From positions 124,001 to 188,000 of the IMG/VR virus record IMGVR_UViG_3300009514_000001: a stretch of DNA of 64,000 bases; one strand, given 5' to 3'. The notes under the pieces are model-generated. The model was given only the letters and a program-made list of their open reading frames with translations, was not told the origin of the DNA and did not search any database. The first letter of the stretch is position 1; each line of letters starts with the position of its first letter. The stretch is from a virus. A program made the translations under genes and the position numbers. Shown one piece after another: positions 8,298-18,085 of this stretch.

Positions 8298-11183
8298 TCA
8301 GGTGATGAAGAACCGGGTGCTGGCACCGGTCAGGCCGTTGGCCACCATGGTTGTCGCCGCGTGGTCCGCACTGAGGGCCAGGGAAGCAGCGCTGTCAATG
8401 AGTGCGCCACCCGCAATCTGGATGGTGATGGGATTGGCAGCGGCGTCGCCGCTCTCGTCTTTGATGATCAGTTCGCGGCCATCCTTCGCCCCCGTCGCCG
8501 TGGTCGGGAGGTCGATGATGACGGCCCCACCACTGCTGTCGACGCCGATATAGTGGTCAGTGTCGAGGACCGCGTAGGGGCTGTCGCCGATGGCGATGGT
8601 CTTGCGGTTGTGGCAGATTGCACCACCAGAAGTGATGCCGCCGTTGACCACCAGGTCGTCGTAGACCGTCAGCTCATCGGCTGCCGTACACGCCAGTCCG
8701 GCCACGTCTGGGAAGGTACCCGGAGCGAAGGCCGCGCCGCCGCCAATGGTGAAGTCACCGAGCGCCGTGTTGGTCGACCCGCCCTGGTCGTCCTGGATGA
8801 AGTAGACCTCGGCGTTGGCACCTTTGGCCTGGGTGGTGACCTGGATGGGGTCGTTGGCCGGGTTGATAACACAGCTCAGGCCGGTCAGAGCATTGAGCTT
8901 GGTCTGGACGTCAGCGAGGGTGTCACCCACCAGGATGTTCGCCACCTGGAGACCGACACCGCTCACGTAGAATGATATGGCGCCGCCGGTACCACCGACG
9001 AAGACCCCGCCGGCCGTGAGGCTGGCAACGGTGGCCGTCGACGGGCAGGTGAGCTTGACTCGGCCGTCAATCGCCAGGACGGCGTTCCGACCTGGACTGA
9101 GCCAAATCTCTCCCGGGTCGCCGGTGGTGTCGTGGCTATCCCCCGCCTGGGCGTAAACCTGACCAGCGTGAGGAGGCGTACCGCCGCCATCGATGCTGTC
9201 ACCCGCCTTGAGGAGGATGCGCCCGATTTCGTCCCGGCTTGCGTCCGCCTCACTCTCCGTCTGGAGGAGGAGGTTGTAGCTGTGGAACAGAGGCGAGTTC
9301 GTCGAGTTGGCGCCGACGACCATGGCCGGAATGGCCCGGTGGACACCCGCTGCGACGTCGGGGAAGAGAAGGCGACCACCCAAAAGGAGGGGACCGATGC
9401 CGAAGGGGTTGGGGTCGAGGTCGATTTCGGGAGCCCCGATGGCACCAACCTGGACGTTAGACTCGACGTGGAGTTGTCCCGTGGCCTGTGCCAGGTCAGG
9501 AGGACTGACCGGTGCCGCGGCACCTTGAATGGTCACAGCCCCACTGTCGGCCTGGATGGTGCGACCGGAGCCGACACCGAAAGAGGGCACCGTGATGTCC
9601 AGGATGCCGTCGTAGGCCGTGTCGAGACTCAGAGCGGAACCACCCAGACCCGTCACGCCGATGACCGAGAAGAGGTGGTCGATGGCCTCCTGAGACGTCT
9701 CCGACGAGATACTCGAAGCCGTGTTGTCGAAGAAGATAGAGGTCCCCTCGACCGTCGCACTGTTCTCGGTCAGAGCACCGCCCGGGAGGGTGATGGTGCC
9801 ATAATCCGAGGCGCCCTTGCGCAGTCGGGTGCTGCCGACAACGCCGGTGTCGTCGAAGAAGATGCCGCCGTCGACACGACTCCACCTCAGGTCAACAATG
9901 ATGTCGGTGCCGTGGACGCCCGCGTCGGGGTGGATATCGACAACACGAGTGCTGACACCGCCGGAGATGGTCAGCTCGCAGTATTCGAGGGTGAGCTGGT
10001 CGGCGTTCGAGCGAATGGTGTAGGCCGCCGCGTCCACGATGGCGGAGTCGATACGGCAGCGTCGAAAGGCGGCCGTGATGGACGGCAGATTCGACGGGGC
10101 CAGATCAACACCACTGGGACCCACGATGTCACAGTCATCCCAAACCATGGATGTACTGGTCGTGTCTCCCTCGATGGCGTGCCTGGTGGGCCCCGTCGTG
10201 TTATTGCTGATGACGCGACATTCCTTGGCCAGAACCGACCCGCCGTCATGCGAGTAGACCGGCCCTTGGGAGGCGTCATTGCCGTTCTGGACCATCGTGT
10301 TGCGATGCAGGAGAAGGGCTCCAGCGCCCGTCTTGCGAAGCACCACAGAGGTGTTGTTGGTCGCGTTCTCCAGGAGGAGTCCGCCGACATAGCAGAACTC
10401 ACCGGCGCCCGTGATGGCCGCCGAGTGCTCCCCGCCGCCTGTCGTTCGGACAACGACTGTGCGGTCCAACTCATCCGTCGAGGGCGTTGTAATGCCCTGG
10501 ACATGGACGTGAGAGGCGAACGCAACGTTCTCCTCGTAGAGTCCTGGGTGGACCTTGATGACAGCCGGGTTGCTCAGACTAGGCGCCGGGACCAGCGCGT
10601 TGGCCGCGACGATGGCAGCAGAAATGGTCGAGTAGTCGCCGTAACCCTCAGCGATGGTCTCATCGTTGGGGGTGTTCGCGATGTCCTGGCCTCGGTTGGC
10701 GTCGACAAAGAAAGTCCGGCCGCTGGTCGAGACCTTCGAGGTGAACCCCATGAGGACCAGGAGGTTGTAGTTCTGATCGTTGGCCCAGCCCTCGGCGCTG
10801 GCATCAATAGGAATGATTCCCGTGGCGTCTCTACGCTCACCAGCCGACACCAGACGAAGGTTGCCGAAGATAGTCTGATATCGCAGACGGACGAATTGGG
10901 TGTCCTCTGTCGCTCCAAGACCAGCATCGACCACCAGACGAACGAGGTAGGACCCCTCATTGTCGATTGTGAACGTGATAGGTCCAGGACCGGTCGTCGA
11001 ACTGAGCACAGCCGCAGACGGGGCGTCGCTCTCATCCAGAGGCGTGAACGAGAGCGTCCACGAGTATGTGGTATGTGGGTCCGGAGCCTCCAGAGTGACG
11101 ACGTCACCTGATCTCAGGTCCTCACGACTCGCCCCCGTGATGGTCGGCTTGGCGGCGATTGAGCTTCGGATGGTTGCGGCCAT
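8298..11183 (-). CDS. tail fibre/tailspike with N-terminal PKD/Ig-like domain and beta-helix (961 aa)
   Basis: Residues about 10-105 form an Ig/PKD-like domain (SGDVVTLEAPDPHTTYSWTL, ending in EGSYLVRLVVD). Residues about 160-480 look like a right-handed parallel beta-helix of the pectin-lyase fold: DYSTISAAIVAANAL, IKVHPGLYEENVAFASHV, then repeated short turns such as LLLHRNTMVQNGND and ITAAFRRCRIDSAI. The C-terminus (about 870-961) ends in a pattern seen at many phage fibre tips (YAVLDTDHYIGVDSSGG, IDLPTTATGAKDGRELIIKD). I therefore call it a receptor-binding fibre or spike; no hydrolase active site is obvious to me. The ATG at 11183 follows GGTGAGGA with good spacing. Confidence 0.8.
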   Translation of the reverse strand: MAATIRSSIAAKPTITGASREDLRSGDVVTLEAPDPHTTYSWTLSFTPLDESDAPSAAVLSSTTGPGPITFTIDNEGSYLVRLVVDAGLGATEDTQFVRLRYQTIFGNLRLVSAGERRDATGIIPIDASAEGWANDQNYNLLVLMGFTSKVSTSGRTFFVDANRGQDIANTPNDETIAEGYGDYSTISAAIVAANALVPAPSLSNPAVIKVHPGLYEENVAFASHVHVQGITTPSTDELDRTVVVRTTGGGEHSAAITGAGEFCYVGGLLLENATNNTSVVLRKTGAGALLLHRNTMVQNGNDASQGPVYSHDGGSVLAKECRVISNNTTGPTRHAIEGDTTSTSMVWDDCDIVGPSGVDLAPSNLPSITAAFRRCRIDSAIVDAAAYTIRSNADQLTLEYCELTISGGVSTRVVDIHPDAGVHGTDIIVDLRWSRVDGGIFFDDTGVVGSTRLRKGASDYGTITLPGGALTENSATVEGTSIFFDNTASSISSETSQEAIDHLFSVIGVTGLGGSALSLDTAYDGILDITVPSFGVGSGRTIQADSGAVTIQGAAAPVSPPDLAQATGQLHVESNVQVGAIGAPEIDLDPNPFGIGPLLLGGRLLFPDVAAGVHRAIPAMVVGANSTNSPLFHSYNLLLQTESEADASRDEIGRILLKAGDSIDGGGTPPHAGQVYAQAGDSHDTTGDPGEIWLSPGRNAVLAIDGRVKLTCPSTATVASLTAGGVFVGGTGGAISFYVSGVGLQVANILVGDTLADVQTKLNALTGLSCVINPANDPIQVTTQAKGANAEVYFIQDDQGGSTNTALGDFTIGGGAAFAPGTFPDVAGLACTAADELTVYDDLVVNGGITSGGAICHNRKTIAIGDSPYAVLDTDHYIGVDSSGGAVIIDLPTTATGAKDGRELIIKDESGDAAANPITIQIAGGALIDSAASLALSADHAATTMVANGLTGASTRFFIT

Positions 11184-11200
11184 CGGTTCCTCACCAGCAG

Positions 11201-11237
11201 CTTGCTACTGTATCGAGCAAGGGCGTCAGTAGACGCC
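11201..11237 (-). other. two adjacent small hairpins in the 83-bp gap
   Basis: The gap between the gpI-like gene and the fibre gene holds two perfect 6-bp inverted repeats: GGCGTC/GACGCC with a 4-nt loop (11222-11237) and CTTGCT/AGCAAG with a 9-nt loop (11201-11221). Neither is followed by a T-run on the minus strand, so I do not call a rho-independent terminator. They may be an RNA processing or pausing site that separates baseplate and fibre expression. Confidence 0.35.
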
Positions 11238-11266
11238 GGTACCCATATGTCCCTGCATGGCGGGTC

Positions 11267-12568
11267 TCATAGGATAAAGAACGACGACGCGTCCTCTCCC
11301 GTCACCACCTGGGGAACCCTCACTCCCAGACGGTCGACCACAACCCGATACGTCTGCCCCATATCCTCTACAGGCATCCTCGTCTTGAGGCGGAACATAC
11401 TGGGCGCCACGCGTGCTGTCGTCGAAGGCCCCGAGGCGAATCCCACCGGCCCTCCGTTATTGCCTCCGACGGACTTGAAGCGGTAGGAACCCATGTTGGG
11501 GCCCTCAGTGAATGTGAAGGTCTCCCCCTCCACTGCCTGGGCAAAGTCTTGGCTCGGGTCCTCGACCTCACTCCCCGAGACCGTCGCCGTACCCGCCAGG
11601 CCCGTTGGGCTCGTCGTATAGGCCCGTGCGGTCGTGTCGTCGCCCACGGGGAAGTCGAGGACCTCCACCACCCTGTAGACACCCTCATTGACCCCGCTCT
11701 CGATGACCAGGTCAGCATCGACGCAGATGGAGTCGAACTCCCGGGTCACGTCCGAGAAGAGGAATCGGTCCGTCAGGGTCTCCCCAGACGAGCTGGTGAT
11801 GTTCTTAGCCCCCTGACAAAACTTACGCAGATCATCGTAGTGGTAGGTCTCGATGTCGAACGTCGGAACGTCCGAGAACACCTCGCCGAAGGTCTCAATG
11901 AACAGGTGGCGATACTCGAAAAGCGTGTGGGCGGGTTTGAGAACCCGCATCACCAGCTCGACGTTGCGTTCGAGAATGAACGGGTTCTCCGCTGGGAACG
12001 CGGTGCCGTTGTCGGTCGAGACATTGACCTCGAACTCGAACTGTTCGTCGAAACCCCAGGCCGACAGAGGGTTGTTGCGGCTGAGGACGCTCTTCTCCAG
12101 GAGCGTGATGTCGGAGTCGGTCAGTAGCTCGATGCCCTCCTTGATGACGTCCGGAGTGGCGCCGCGGAGAATGAGCAAGACCATGCACCGGAGGAAGTCC
12201 CGGTAAGTGATGTCTCCCTCGATGACCGGGATGCCCTCGGCGGCTCCGTCGGGGAAGATCAGAGCGCCGAGAATCTGGAACAGGAACTCGGAGCGTGTGT
12301 AGTCGTAGTCGGCGTCTTCATAGACTTCCTGGGCGACGAGCTGAATCTCAGCGAGCTGCTCCGCCATCGCCTGGAACTGCATGATGTAATACGGCCCGGG
12401 AACCTGACTGATGTAGTTATCCGGGAGCAGTTGCAGGAAGTCCGCCAGGATGTTCTCGACCTGAGCACGCACCGCCGTCTTGAACTCCTGTCCCTGGGGC
12501 TCGACCTGGGCCGGGTTCTGCGGCAGTGCGATGGGGAAGAGCTTGGGGTTTTGAGTGTCGTCGGCCAT
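11267..12568 (-). CDS. baseplate/tail protein in the gpI position (433 aa)
   Basis: This gene directly follows the gpJ-like gene, with the stop and start sharing a base (TGATG at 12566-12570), as P2 gpI follows gpJ. The N-terminal 150 residues are helical (FKTAVRAQVENILADFLQLLP, MAEQLAEIQLVAQEVYED, FLFQILGALIFP). This resembles the helical domain that organises tail-fibre or wedge attachment in gpI-type proteins. The rest is beta-rich, including a segment (SGVNEGVYRVVEVLDFPVGDDTTARAY...GPNMGSYRFKSV) made of two similar strand sets. Assignment rests mainly on synteny and the helical N-terminus; I cannot confirm family membership without a profile search. No close SD is seen, consistent with coupling to the upstream gene. 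Confidence 0.6.
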   Translation of the reverse strand: MADDTQNPKLFPIALPQNPAQVEPQGQEFKTAVRAQVENILADFLQLLPDNYISQVPGPYYIMQFQAMAEQLAEIQLVAQEVYEDADYDYTRSEFLFQILGALIFPDGAAEGIPVIEGDITYRDFLRCMVLLILRGATPDVIKEGIELLTDSDITLLEKSVLSRNNPLSAWGFDEQFEFEVNVSTDNGTAFPAENPFILERNVELVMRVLKPAHTLFEYRHLFIETFGEVFSDVPTFDIETYHYDDLRKFCQGAKNITSSSGETLTDRFLFSDVTREFDSICVDADLVIESGVNEGVYRVVEVLDFPVGDDTTARAYTTSPTGLAGTATVSGSEVEDPSQDFAQAVEGETFTFTEGPNMGSYRFKSVGGNNGGPVGFASGPSTTARVAPSMFRLKTRMPVEDMGQTYRVVVDRLGVRVPQVVTGEDASSFFIL

Positions 12569-15500
12569 CAGCGGCGCTCACGCTCCTCATCGAAGGTGAA
12601 GTCCACATTGCCGAGTGAAAGGGACTCCGCCGGGCCCGGGTCGAGGAACCTCACCCCGAGGTCCTGGCCCACGAAGTAGGTCACCGAGTACTGGTGGTTC
12701 AACGGGCTGTCGGAATTGATGATACTCACCATAGTACGGTTGCCCGTTCGGTTGGCTCGCTCCGTACTCTTCTCTGCGTCCGTCCGGAAGCCTTCATCAT
12801 CGAGGGTCTGGTCGTCCGAGATGCCTGGGATGGCCAGTCCGGCATCGCCAATAATGAACGCCCTGCCCGCACCCTCTCCGAGCTTGTCCGGTTGGACCGT
12901 CTGCAACTCCAGAGTGAAGTCGTCCTCGAACACACCCCGGAACTCGTTATCGGAACCGCCGCCGTCTGTGGTCGCATTGTCGAGGGCGTCCTCGATGAGG
13001 ACGACGTCCACTGTCTGAGTAGACCAGTCCCCCACCCGGCTGATGCCCGCCTCCTGGGCTGTCACGATCTTTTCTCGAAGAATGAGAGAGCCCCCGTCCA
13101 GAGCGAATCGAGTCAGGGGAGTGACCACGAAAGCAACGCCGCTTGTCTGGTCCATGACTCCGATGACATCCGACGGACGGACAGGGCGACCAAGCGTCTG
13201 GCCTCGGAAGAAGTTCTCCAGGTTGGTCCGGAGAAGACGGCTGATATTGTCGGGTCTCTGTCCTCGGCTGAGGACAATAGTGGCGTCCAGGCGGACGAAA
13301 TTGATGACCGCTTCTTTGGCAACGACATCAGCCGTGATGTGGCGCATATCGTCGAGGTCATTCTGGACCGCCTGGACGAGGAAATTGGTGTCGTAGCCCA
13401 CAGTGAAGTTCTCGTCATGGGCGTAATCGATGGACAGCTCCTGTCCCGAGGCGATGGCGCTCGACTCCGTACGCCGGATGCCAAGAGGCTCCGTGTCAGT
13501 ACCGTCGATGATGGTGTAGTCGTTGACACCGCTGGGGTCGAACGGACCAGCATAGGTAATCGTCCGGTCCGCGCTGAAGACCACGACCGTCAGAGGATTT
13601 ATGCCCAGGTTGTTGAGGAACTCCGTTGTTTGTCCAATGATGACGTGGGTCTCGTCCGTGACCGTGATGGGCGTCCCCGAGGGGATGGTCTGGGTCAGAT
13701 CCCCCGTGTCGAGCACGCGGAGACGGTCTCCGGCCTCGGTTGAACGGCCTTCCTGGAGCGGGCTCGCCAGGCGTTCCAGCACAAACGCATCCGAACTGAC
13801 ATCGCCAGTAACGCTGCCTCGAAGGAAGTTGATGCGGCGCACGGGTTGGCGAGGAAAGACGAAGGCCTCGCTCGTCCTGAACCGGAAATCTCCAGTGATG
13901 ACATCGGTCAGGAAGAAGTCCGGCTGCGTCGCCGTGACCGACAGGACAATGACATTGAAGTCCTCAACGACGACATCCGTCAGGTCGAAATCCAGACCAG
14001 AGGTGATGTTGCGCATCCCGAACCCGAACGCAGATGTGTCGAGCATCTCGATGATGGGATTCGAAGGACTCAGGCGAGCATCGAGGGCCTTGAACCGAAG
14101 GTCCGCAGCCGGACCTACCGGCTCGAACTGGACGTTCTGGGCGATCTCAAACCGGAACGCGAAGTTGTCCGTGATGCTATTGATGGTCGTGCCGCGGACC
14201 CAGACGTCCACCAGACCTCCTCGATGGATACCGGTGATCTCGTCGAAGTCTCGCTGCATGAGGTCGTCGTTCGCCTGGATGACCCGAATCTCAGAGACGC
14301 CGGGGACCTCGTTCGCGGTCTCGGTATACCCGCCGAGAGTTCCGGAGTCCACAGAGACCAGACGCCGTTGGGCGCGAGTGGCCAAGGCCCGGTTACTCTC
14401 GCGGTCCTTGCCCCCGAAGGTCGGGTTCTCGTTGGTAACCTGGAGACCTGCGGGGCCGCTGACAATGGTCCGAATCTGGCCAGGACCGACGTTCCCGCCC
14501 GAGCCGGGGTCGACTGCCTGGATGGCTACACGAACGGCGAATCGACCTGTCTCCCCAGTGAAGAACGAGGCGATATTCTCCAGTGTGATCTCGGCTGCCT
14601 GAGTCGTCCTGAACTGACGGGTACCACCGGAGGTGGTGGTGCCGATGGGGATGGGGATGCTGGCGGTGGGGATTACTGTCGTGAAGAACGTGGCCTCTCC
14701 ACGGGAGCGGCCACCAACCCGGCGGAACACCCCGAAGTTGGCTGCCAGCTTGTCGAATGCCTGGTCGATGAGTTCCTGGACATCGGCGTCCTGGGTGAGC
14801 TGGACGGCCTGCTTCAGAAACAGCTTGTAGCTACTCTGGGCTACCGGAACACTCGACCCGGAGAGGGCCGGATCATCGATGCGCAGAAGCTCTTGGAAGT
14901 TTTGGGCTCGATGGACGAAGTCGACCAGGAACCGGATGCGTTGGGCTTCCTGGCTGAACGGGTCGGCGACCGTGTCCCGAATGACAGCTCCTGGGATGAG
15001 ACTGACCTCTGGCTCGGAGCGGTGAATGGCCCGCACAGTGTTGGTCAGGAGCCGCTCTCGGCTGACCTCTGGGAAGGAGCCCAGTGTCGCCGTGATGGTC
15101 AGAGGAGCCCCAGTCACCTCGGGCGAATTGGCCGACTCGAACTCGATACCCGTGGTGGTGTCAAAGTACACCGCTCTCGCAACGTAGAAGAGCAAGTCCT
15201 CTTTCGGAATGGCCGTGAAAGAGCCGTTGGGGATAGTAGGAGGCGTGCTCGTCGAGGAGGCCGACCGATTGTGTAGGAAGCTGTACGCGTTGACCTCTCG
15301 GACCCGACTGACCGTGACCTGGGTTCGCAGCTTCCGGGCGTCTTCTGGAAGCTCCAGGACCTCGTTGAAGTCCGTCTGGAGGACGACCTCGTCATCGTCC
15401 TGTTGGGAGCCGATGATGTTAAAGAGCAGAGGGTCGACAGCCTGGTTGTCGTCAGGACCTAGGATGACGTCGGCGTCGACATTGAGCGTCGCAAGAGTCG

Positions 15501-16032
15501 TCACCACCTCTGTGGTCTCGGGGTCGCTGATAAGGCGAACGTTGAGTGGATCGTAGTCGGTGGTGCCGCCGCCCTGAATCGTCGAGCCGTAGAAGTTGAT
15601 ACCTCGGAAGAACACACTGTCGATGCCCTCGACCGTGATGTTCACAGACTCACCCAGGCGCTCCAGGCTGATGCCCGTCGGAGCACGGGCGATGACCCCA
15701 AGGTCGGCCTCTTGGACCAGAGTGACATTCGTTGTGGCCACCGAAGAGACCGAGCCCGTGGTGTCGACGGCCCGTAGTTCGATGGTGTTGCGTCCAGCCA
15801 GAAGGTCCAATCCCTCTGGAAAGCTAGACGGATTTGGGACCGTGAACGTATCACCCTCGAAGATGATGAGGTCTGGGTCAGAACTGAAGGAAGACCCGCG
15901 GATGGAGACCTGGAGGTCGACCGTATTCGTGTCGATGGTGCCGGGAAAGAACCTGGTGCTGATGGTCGTGGTGAACGTCTGCTCCTCTCGGAGGACTCCA
16001 TCGGGGCCAAGGAATTGTGGTGTCGTGGCCAT
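12568..16032 (-). CDS. baseplate J-like / gp6-like wedge protein (1154 aa)
   Basis: The core at about residues 340-660 fits the baseplate J family. It has a helical lead-in (RIRFLVDFVHRAQNFQELLRIDDPALSG), a strand run with IPIPIGTTTSGGTRQFRTTQ, then GRFAVRVAIQAVDPGSGGNV and the family-typical NPTFGGKDRESNRALATRAQRRL. The first 110 residues are an added Ig-like domain (FEGDTFTVPNPSSFPEG...GRNTIELRAVDTTGSVS). The C-terminal 450 residues extend well beyond P2 gpJ (about 300 aa) or T4 gp6 (660 aa). In contractile tails this family forms the wedge ring that dimerises around the hub and triggers sheath contraction. It overlaps both neighbours by one base (TGATG), so gp25-like, J-like and I-like proteins are likely translated as a coupled set. 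Confidence 0.85.
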   Translation of the reverse strand: MATTPQFLGPDGVLREEQTFTTTISTRFFPGTIDTNTVDLQVSIRGSSFSSDPDLIIFEGDTFTVPNPSSFPEGLDLLAGRNTIELRAVDTTGSVSSVATTNVTLVQEADLGVIARAPTGISLERLGESVNITVEGIDSVFFRGINFYGSTIQGGGTTDYDPLNVRLISDPETTEVVTTLATLNVDADVILGPDDNQAVDPLLFNIIGSQQDDDEVVLQTDFNEVLELPEDARKLRTQVTVSRVREVNAYSFLHNRSASSTSTPPTIPNGSFTAIPKEDLLFYVARAVYFDTTTGIEFESANSPEVTGAPLTITATLGSFPEVSRERLLTNTVRAIHRSEPEVSLIPGAVIRDTVADPFSQEAQRIRFLVDFVHRAQNFQELLRIDDPALSGSSVPVAQSSYKLFLKQAVQLTQDADVQELIDQAFDKLAANFGVFRRVGGRSRGEATFFTTVIPTASIPIPIGTTTSGGTRQFRTTQAAEITLENIASFFTGETGRFAVRVAIQAVDPGSGGNVGPGQIRTIVSGPAGLQVTNENPTFGGKDRESNRALATRAQRRLVSVDSGTLGGYTETANEVPGVSEIRVIQANDDLMQRDFDEITGIHRGGLVDVWVRGTTINSITDNFAFRFEIAQNVQFEPVGPAADLRFKALDARLSPSNPIIEMLDTSAFGFGMRNITSGLDFDLTDVVVEDFNVIVLSVTATQPDFFLTDVITGDFRFRTSEAFVFPRQPVRRINFLRGSVTGDVSSDAFVLERLASPLQEGRSTEAGDRLRVLDTGDLTQTIPSGTPITVTDETHVIIGQTTEFLNNLGINPLTVVVFSADRTITYAGPFDPSGVNDYTIIDGTDTEPLGIRRTESSAIASGQELSIDYAHDENFTVGYDTNFLVQAVQNDLDDMRHITADVVAKEAVINFVRLDATIVLSRGQRPDNISRLLRTNLENFFRGQTLGRPVRPSDVIGVMDQTSGVAFVVTPLTRFALDGGSLILREKIVTAQEAGISRVGDWSTQTVDVVLIEDALDNATTDGGGSDNEFRGVFEDDFTLELQTVQPDKLGEGAGRAFIIGDAGLAIPGISDDQTLDDEGFRTDAEKSTERANRTGNRTMVSIINSDSPLNHQYSVTYFVGQDLGVRFLDPGPAESLSLGNVDFTFDEERERR

Positions 16033-17156
16033 CAGGGTCGCCCAAGGAATTGAGGATTGGTCGTCGTGAGGGCCCGAGAGTCACCGAGGACCAGGCCGTT
16101 CGACCCGAGGAGAGCAACGACACTCGGCACCGAGAACACGACGGAGACATTCACAGGCTCGCGTGAGGCATTGCGCACGAACACGTCGACCAGAAAAGTC
16201 GTGGGGTCTTGACGATGTGGGAACGTCTGGACCGAGGTAATCTGGAACAGGCGCTCCTTGAAGGAGACTGCCTGTCCACCGCGGGACTGCTCCACCTGCA
16301 TTCGCTGGAGGGCCTCCAGGGCCCGGCGAACGTCCTCGCTGATGAGACTGGCCACGACACCCACGGCCTTCTGACCAATGCGGGAGCGGATGGTCGTCCC
16401 GTACCACGAGTGGAACGGATTGGAGCCCTTGGTCGTGAGGATGATTTTGAGGGCCGCCTGGTTGAGGAGGTTCTCGTTCTCGACGAAGAGAGCCTGTCCC
16501 TGGGAGTCGAAACGGTAGTCGTTCTCGTTGCCTGTCGCCTGGCAGCGACGACACCGGGTTCGGAGAGTCACGTAGCTGACCTTGAGAACCGCGTTCTGCT
16601 TGACCGGAGCGACGAATCTCGGAAACAGGTTAGTGAGGGAGGGGTCCTCGCGGGGCTCCAGGCGCCACCCAGGATAGACCTGGCGGCCTAGTACCTGTCG
16701 CTGGACGTCGAACCCCAAGGGGGTCCGGGCTCTCCCGTCGGTTCGAATCAGAGAGTCTCTGCCGAGGGCCCCGGTCTCAGTCAGGACCAGGTGGCCGTTC
16801 GAGTTCTCGGCGAAGATGGTATCGGCCTCTGTGTTGATGGTCTGGACCAGGAGGTCCGTCTCCACCCTGGGACCCGTCGGAAGGAGGAGGGACACCGTCT
16901 CTGAACGAGAGGAAATGGTCAGGTCGTTCTCGTTGAGAGGGATGTTGTAGGGTCCGGAGCTGCGACTGGTCAGCTGAGCCTGGCTGAACAGGCCGAACTG
17001 GGGGATGAGGAACTCATCATTGGCCAGGACGCGGACGGAGTTGTGCGAAGCCACCGGCTGACGCACAAGGAGGCTGCGCCGGTCCGTTGCCAGGAACACC
17101 CTCTCTTCCAGTGTCTCGTGGGGACACGCATGTAGCAGCCTGAAGTCCTTCGACAT
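16032..17156 (-). CDS. gp25-like baseplate wedge protein with N-terminal extension (374 aa)
   Basis: The C-terminal part (about 230-360) has the GPW/gp25 pattern: NPFHSWYGTTIRSRIGQ, then a long helix (SLISEDVRRALEALQRMQVEQSRGG) and paired strands (KERLFQITSVQTFPH, TTFLVDVFVRNASREPVNVSVVF). In T4-type tails gp25 sits beside gp6 at the sheath-baseplate junction. Here the gene lies immediately upstream of the gpJ/gp6-like gene and shares a base with it (TGATG). gp25 is normally about 130 aa; the extra 230 N-terminal residues are unusual, include one CxxC (Cys202/205) and are otherwise beta-rich. The ATG at 17156 follows a GAGGAGGGG SD. Confidence 0.7.
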   Translation of the reverse strand: MSKDFRLLHACPHETLEERVFLATDRRSLLVRQPVASHNSVRVLANDEFLIPQFGLFSQAQLTSRSSGPYNIPLNENDLTISSRSETVSLLLPTGPRVETDLLVQTINTEADTIFAENSNGHLVLTETGALGRDSLIRTDGRARTPLGFDVQRQVLGRQVYPGWRLEPREDPSLTNLFPRFVAPVKQNAVLKVSYVTLRTRCRRCQATGNENDYRFDSQGQALFVENENLLNQAALKIILTTKGSNPFHSWYGTTIRSRIGQKAVGVVASLISEDVRRALEALQRMQVEQSRGGQAVSFKERLFQITSVQTFPHRQDPTTFLVDVFVRNASREPVNVSVVFSVPSVVALLGSNGLVLGDSRALTTTNPQFLGRP

Positions 17157-17205
17157 GCTCTTTCACCCCTCCTCGTAAGCCCCTGCATATAGGCAAGATA
17201 GGCCG

Positions 17206-18075
17206 TCACAACGTGGTGTTGGCCTCATCCGGCAGGATGTCCGTCAGCAGGTTCTCGTGCTTGGCCAGCTCCTCGGTGTTGACGACCTCGAAATCGACGA
17301 ACCCATCCGAGTCCCGGACGTAGAACAGCTCATCGATGAAGTCAGTAATAGTTGGGGTCCTGAGAGCAAGGCTGTAGCGATCCTCGTCAAAATTGGTCAG
17401 AGCTGTCGAGATGCCACCGAAGGCCTGAGTCAGGATGTCGTCAATCTCCAGGCGGAGCTGCTCAGCCAGGTCGACCAGCTTGATGATGCGAGCCTCCATG
17501 TCGTGCAGCTTCGTCTGAATCTCCTTGGAGACGGGCCGACGCATGGCCGAGACGAAGTTGACGAAAGACTCGGCGTCCGCATCAAGGTCCCGCCGCCCGC
17601 CGATGCGAGACGGGAGGTACTTGCGCAGGGGGATGAACCCTCCGGAGTAGACACCGTACGTGTTCTCCGGTTCGTTGGGTTCAACAGTGATGGGGTAAGC
17701 CACGCCCCCGTAGGGATACTGATCTCCAGTCTCGACCAGACCTTCCGTATCCTCGCTGACGACGACGGAGCGGTCCGGGATGAAGAAGTGGGAGATGTCC
17801 AAGGGGTTGCCCCCCATGGCGACATAGGCCTGGACCAGCCTCTCCAGGCTCGAACCGGGGGTGATGCTGAACCCGATCCTCTCCTCCGTCACCCGGACTT
17901 CGCCGGTGCCCTGGTCGACCTCGCGCTTGTACAGAACGGTCACGTTGCCGATGCGAGCCAGCTCGGCCCGAATGACGGCCACCCTCCGAGAGATGTCTCG
18001 GCGCTCCTGGAGAACCACTCTACGTAGGGCCAGCCAAGAGCCCTGACGGAAAATACCCAACCACCCAAACGCCAT
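17206..18075 (-). CDS. baseplate-operon protein, unknown (289 aa)
   Basis: I start this at the ATG at 18075 (MAFGWLGIFRQGSW), 10 nt after the upstream stop and preceded by GAGG; the longer frame runs back into the previous gene. An N-terminal helical segment (LALRRVVLQERRDISRRVAVIRAELARIGNVTVLYKR) is followed by a beta region and another coiled helix (TKLHDMEARIIKLVDLAEQLRLEIDDIL). The end is acidic. No family is recognised. It is the last gene before a 49-bp gap and the gp25-like gene, so a baseplate or wedge-adjacent structural role is the best guess. There is no membrane segment. Confidence 0.65.
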   Translation of the reverse strand: MAFGWLGIFRQGSWLALRRVVLQERRDISRRVAVIRAELARIGNVTVLYKREVDQGTGEVRVTEERIGFSITPGSSLERLVQAYVAMGGNPLDISHFFIPDRSVVVSEDTEGLVETGDQYPYGGVAYPITVEPNEPENTYGVYSGGFIPLRKYLPSRIGGRRDLDADAESFVNFVSAMRRPVSKEIQTKLHDMEARIIKLVDLAEQLRLEIDDILTQAFGGISTALTNFDEDRYSLALRTPTITDFIDELFYVRDSDGFVDFEVVNTEELAKHENLLTDILPDEANTTL

Positions 18076-18085
18076 CAGACCGTCC

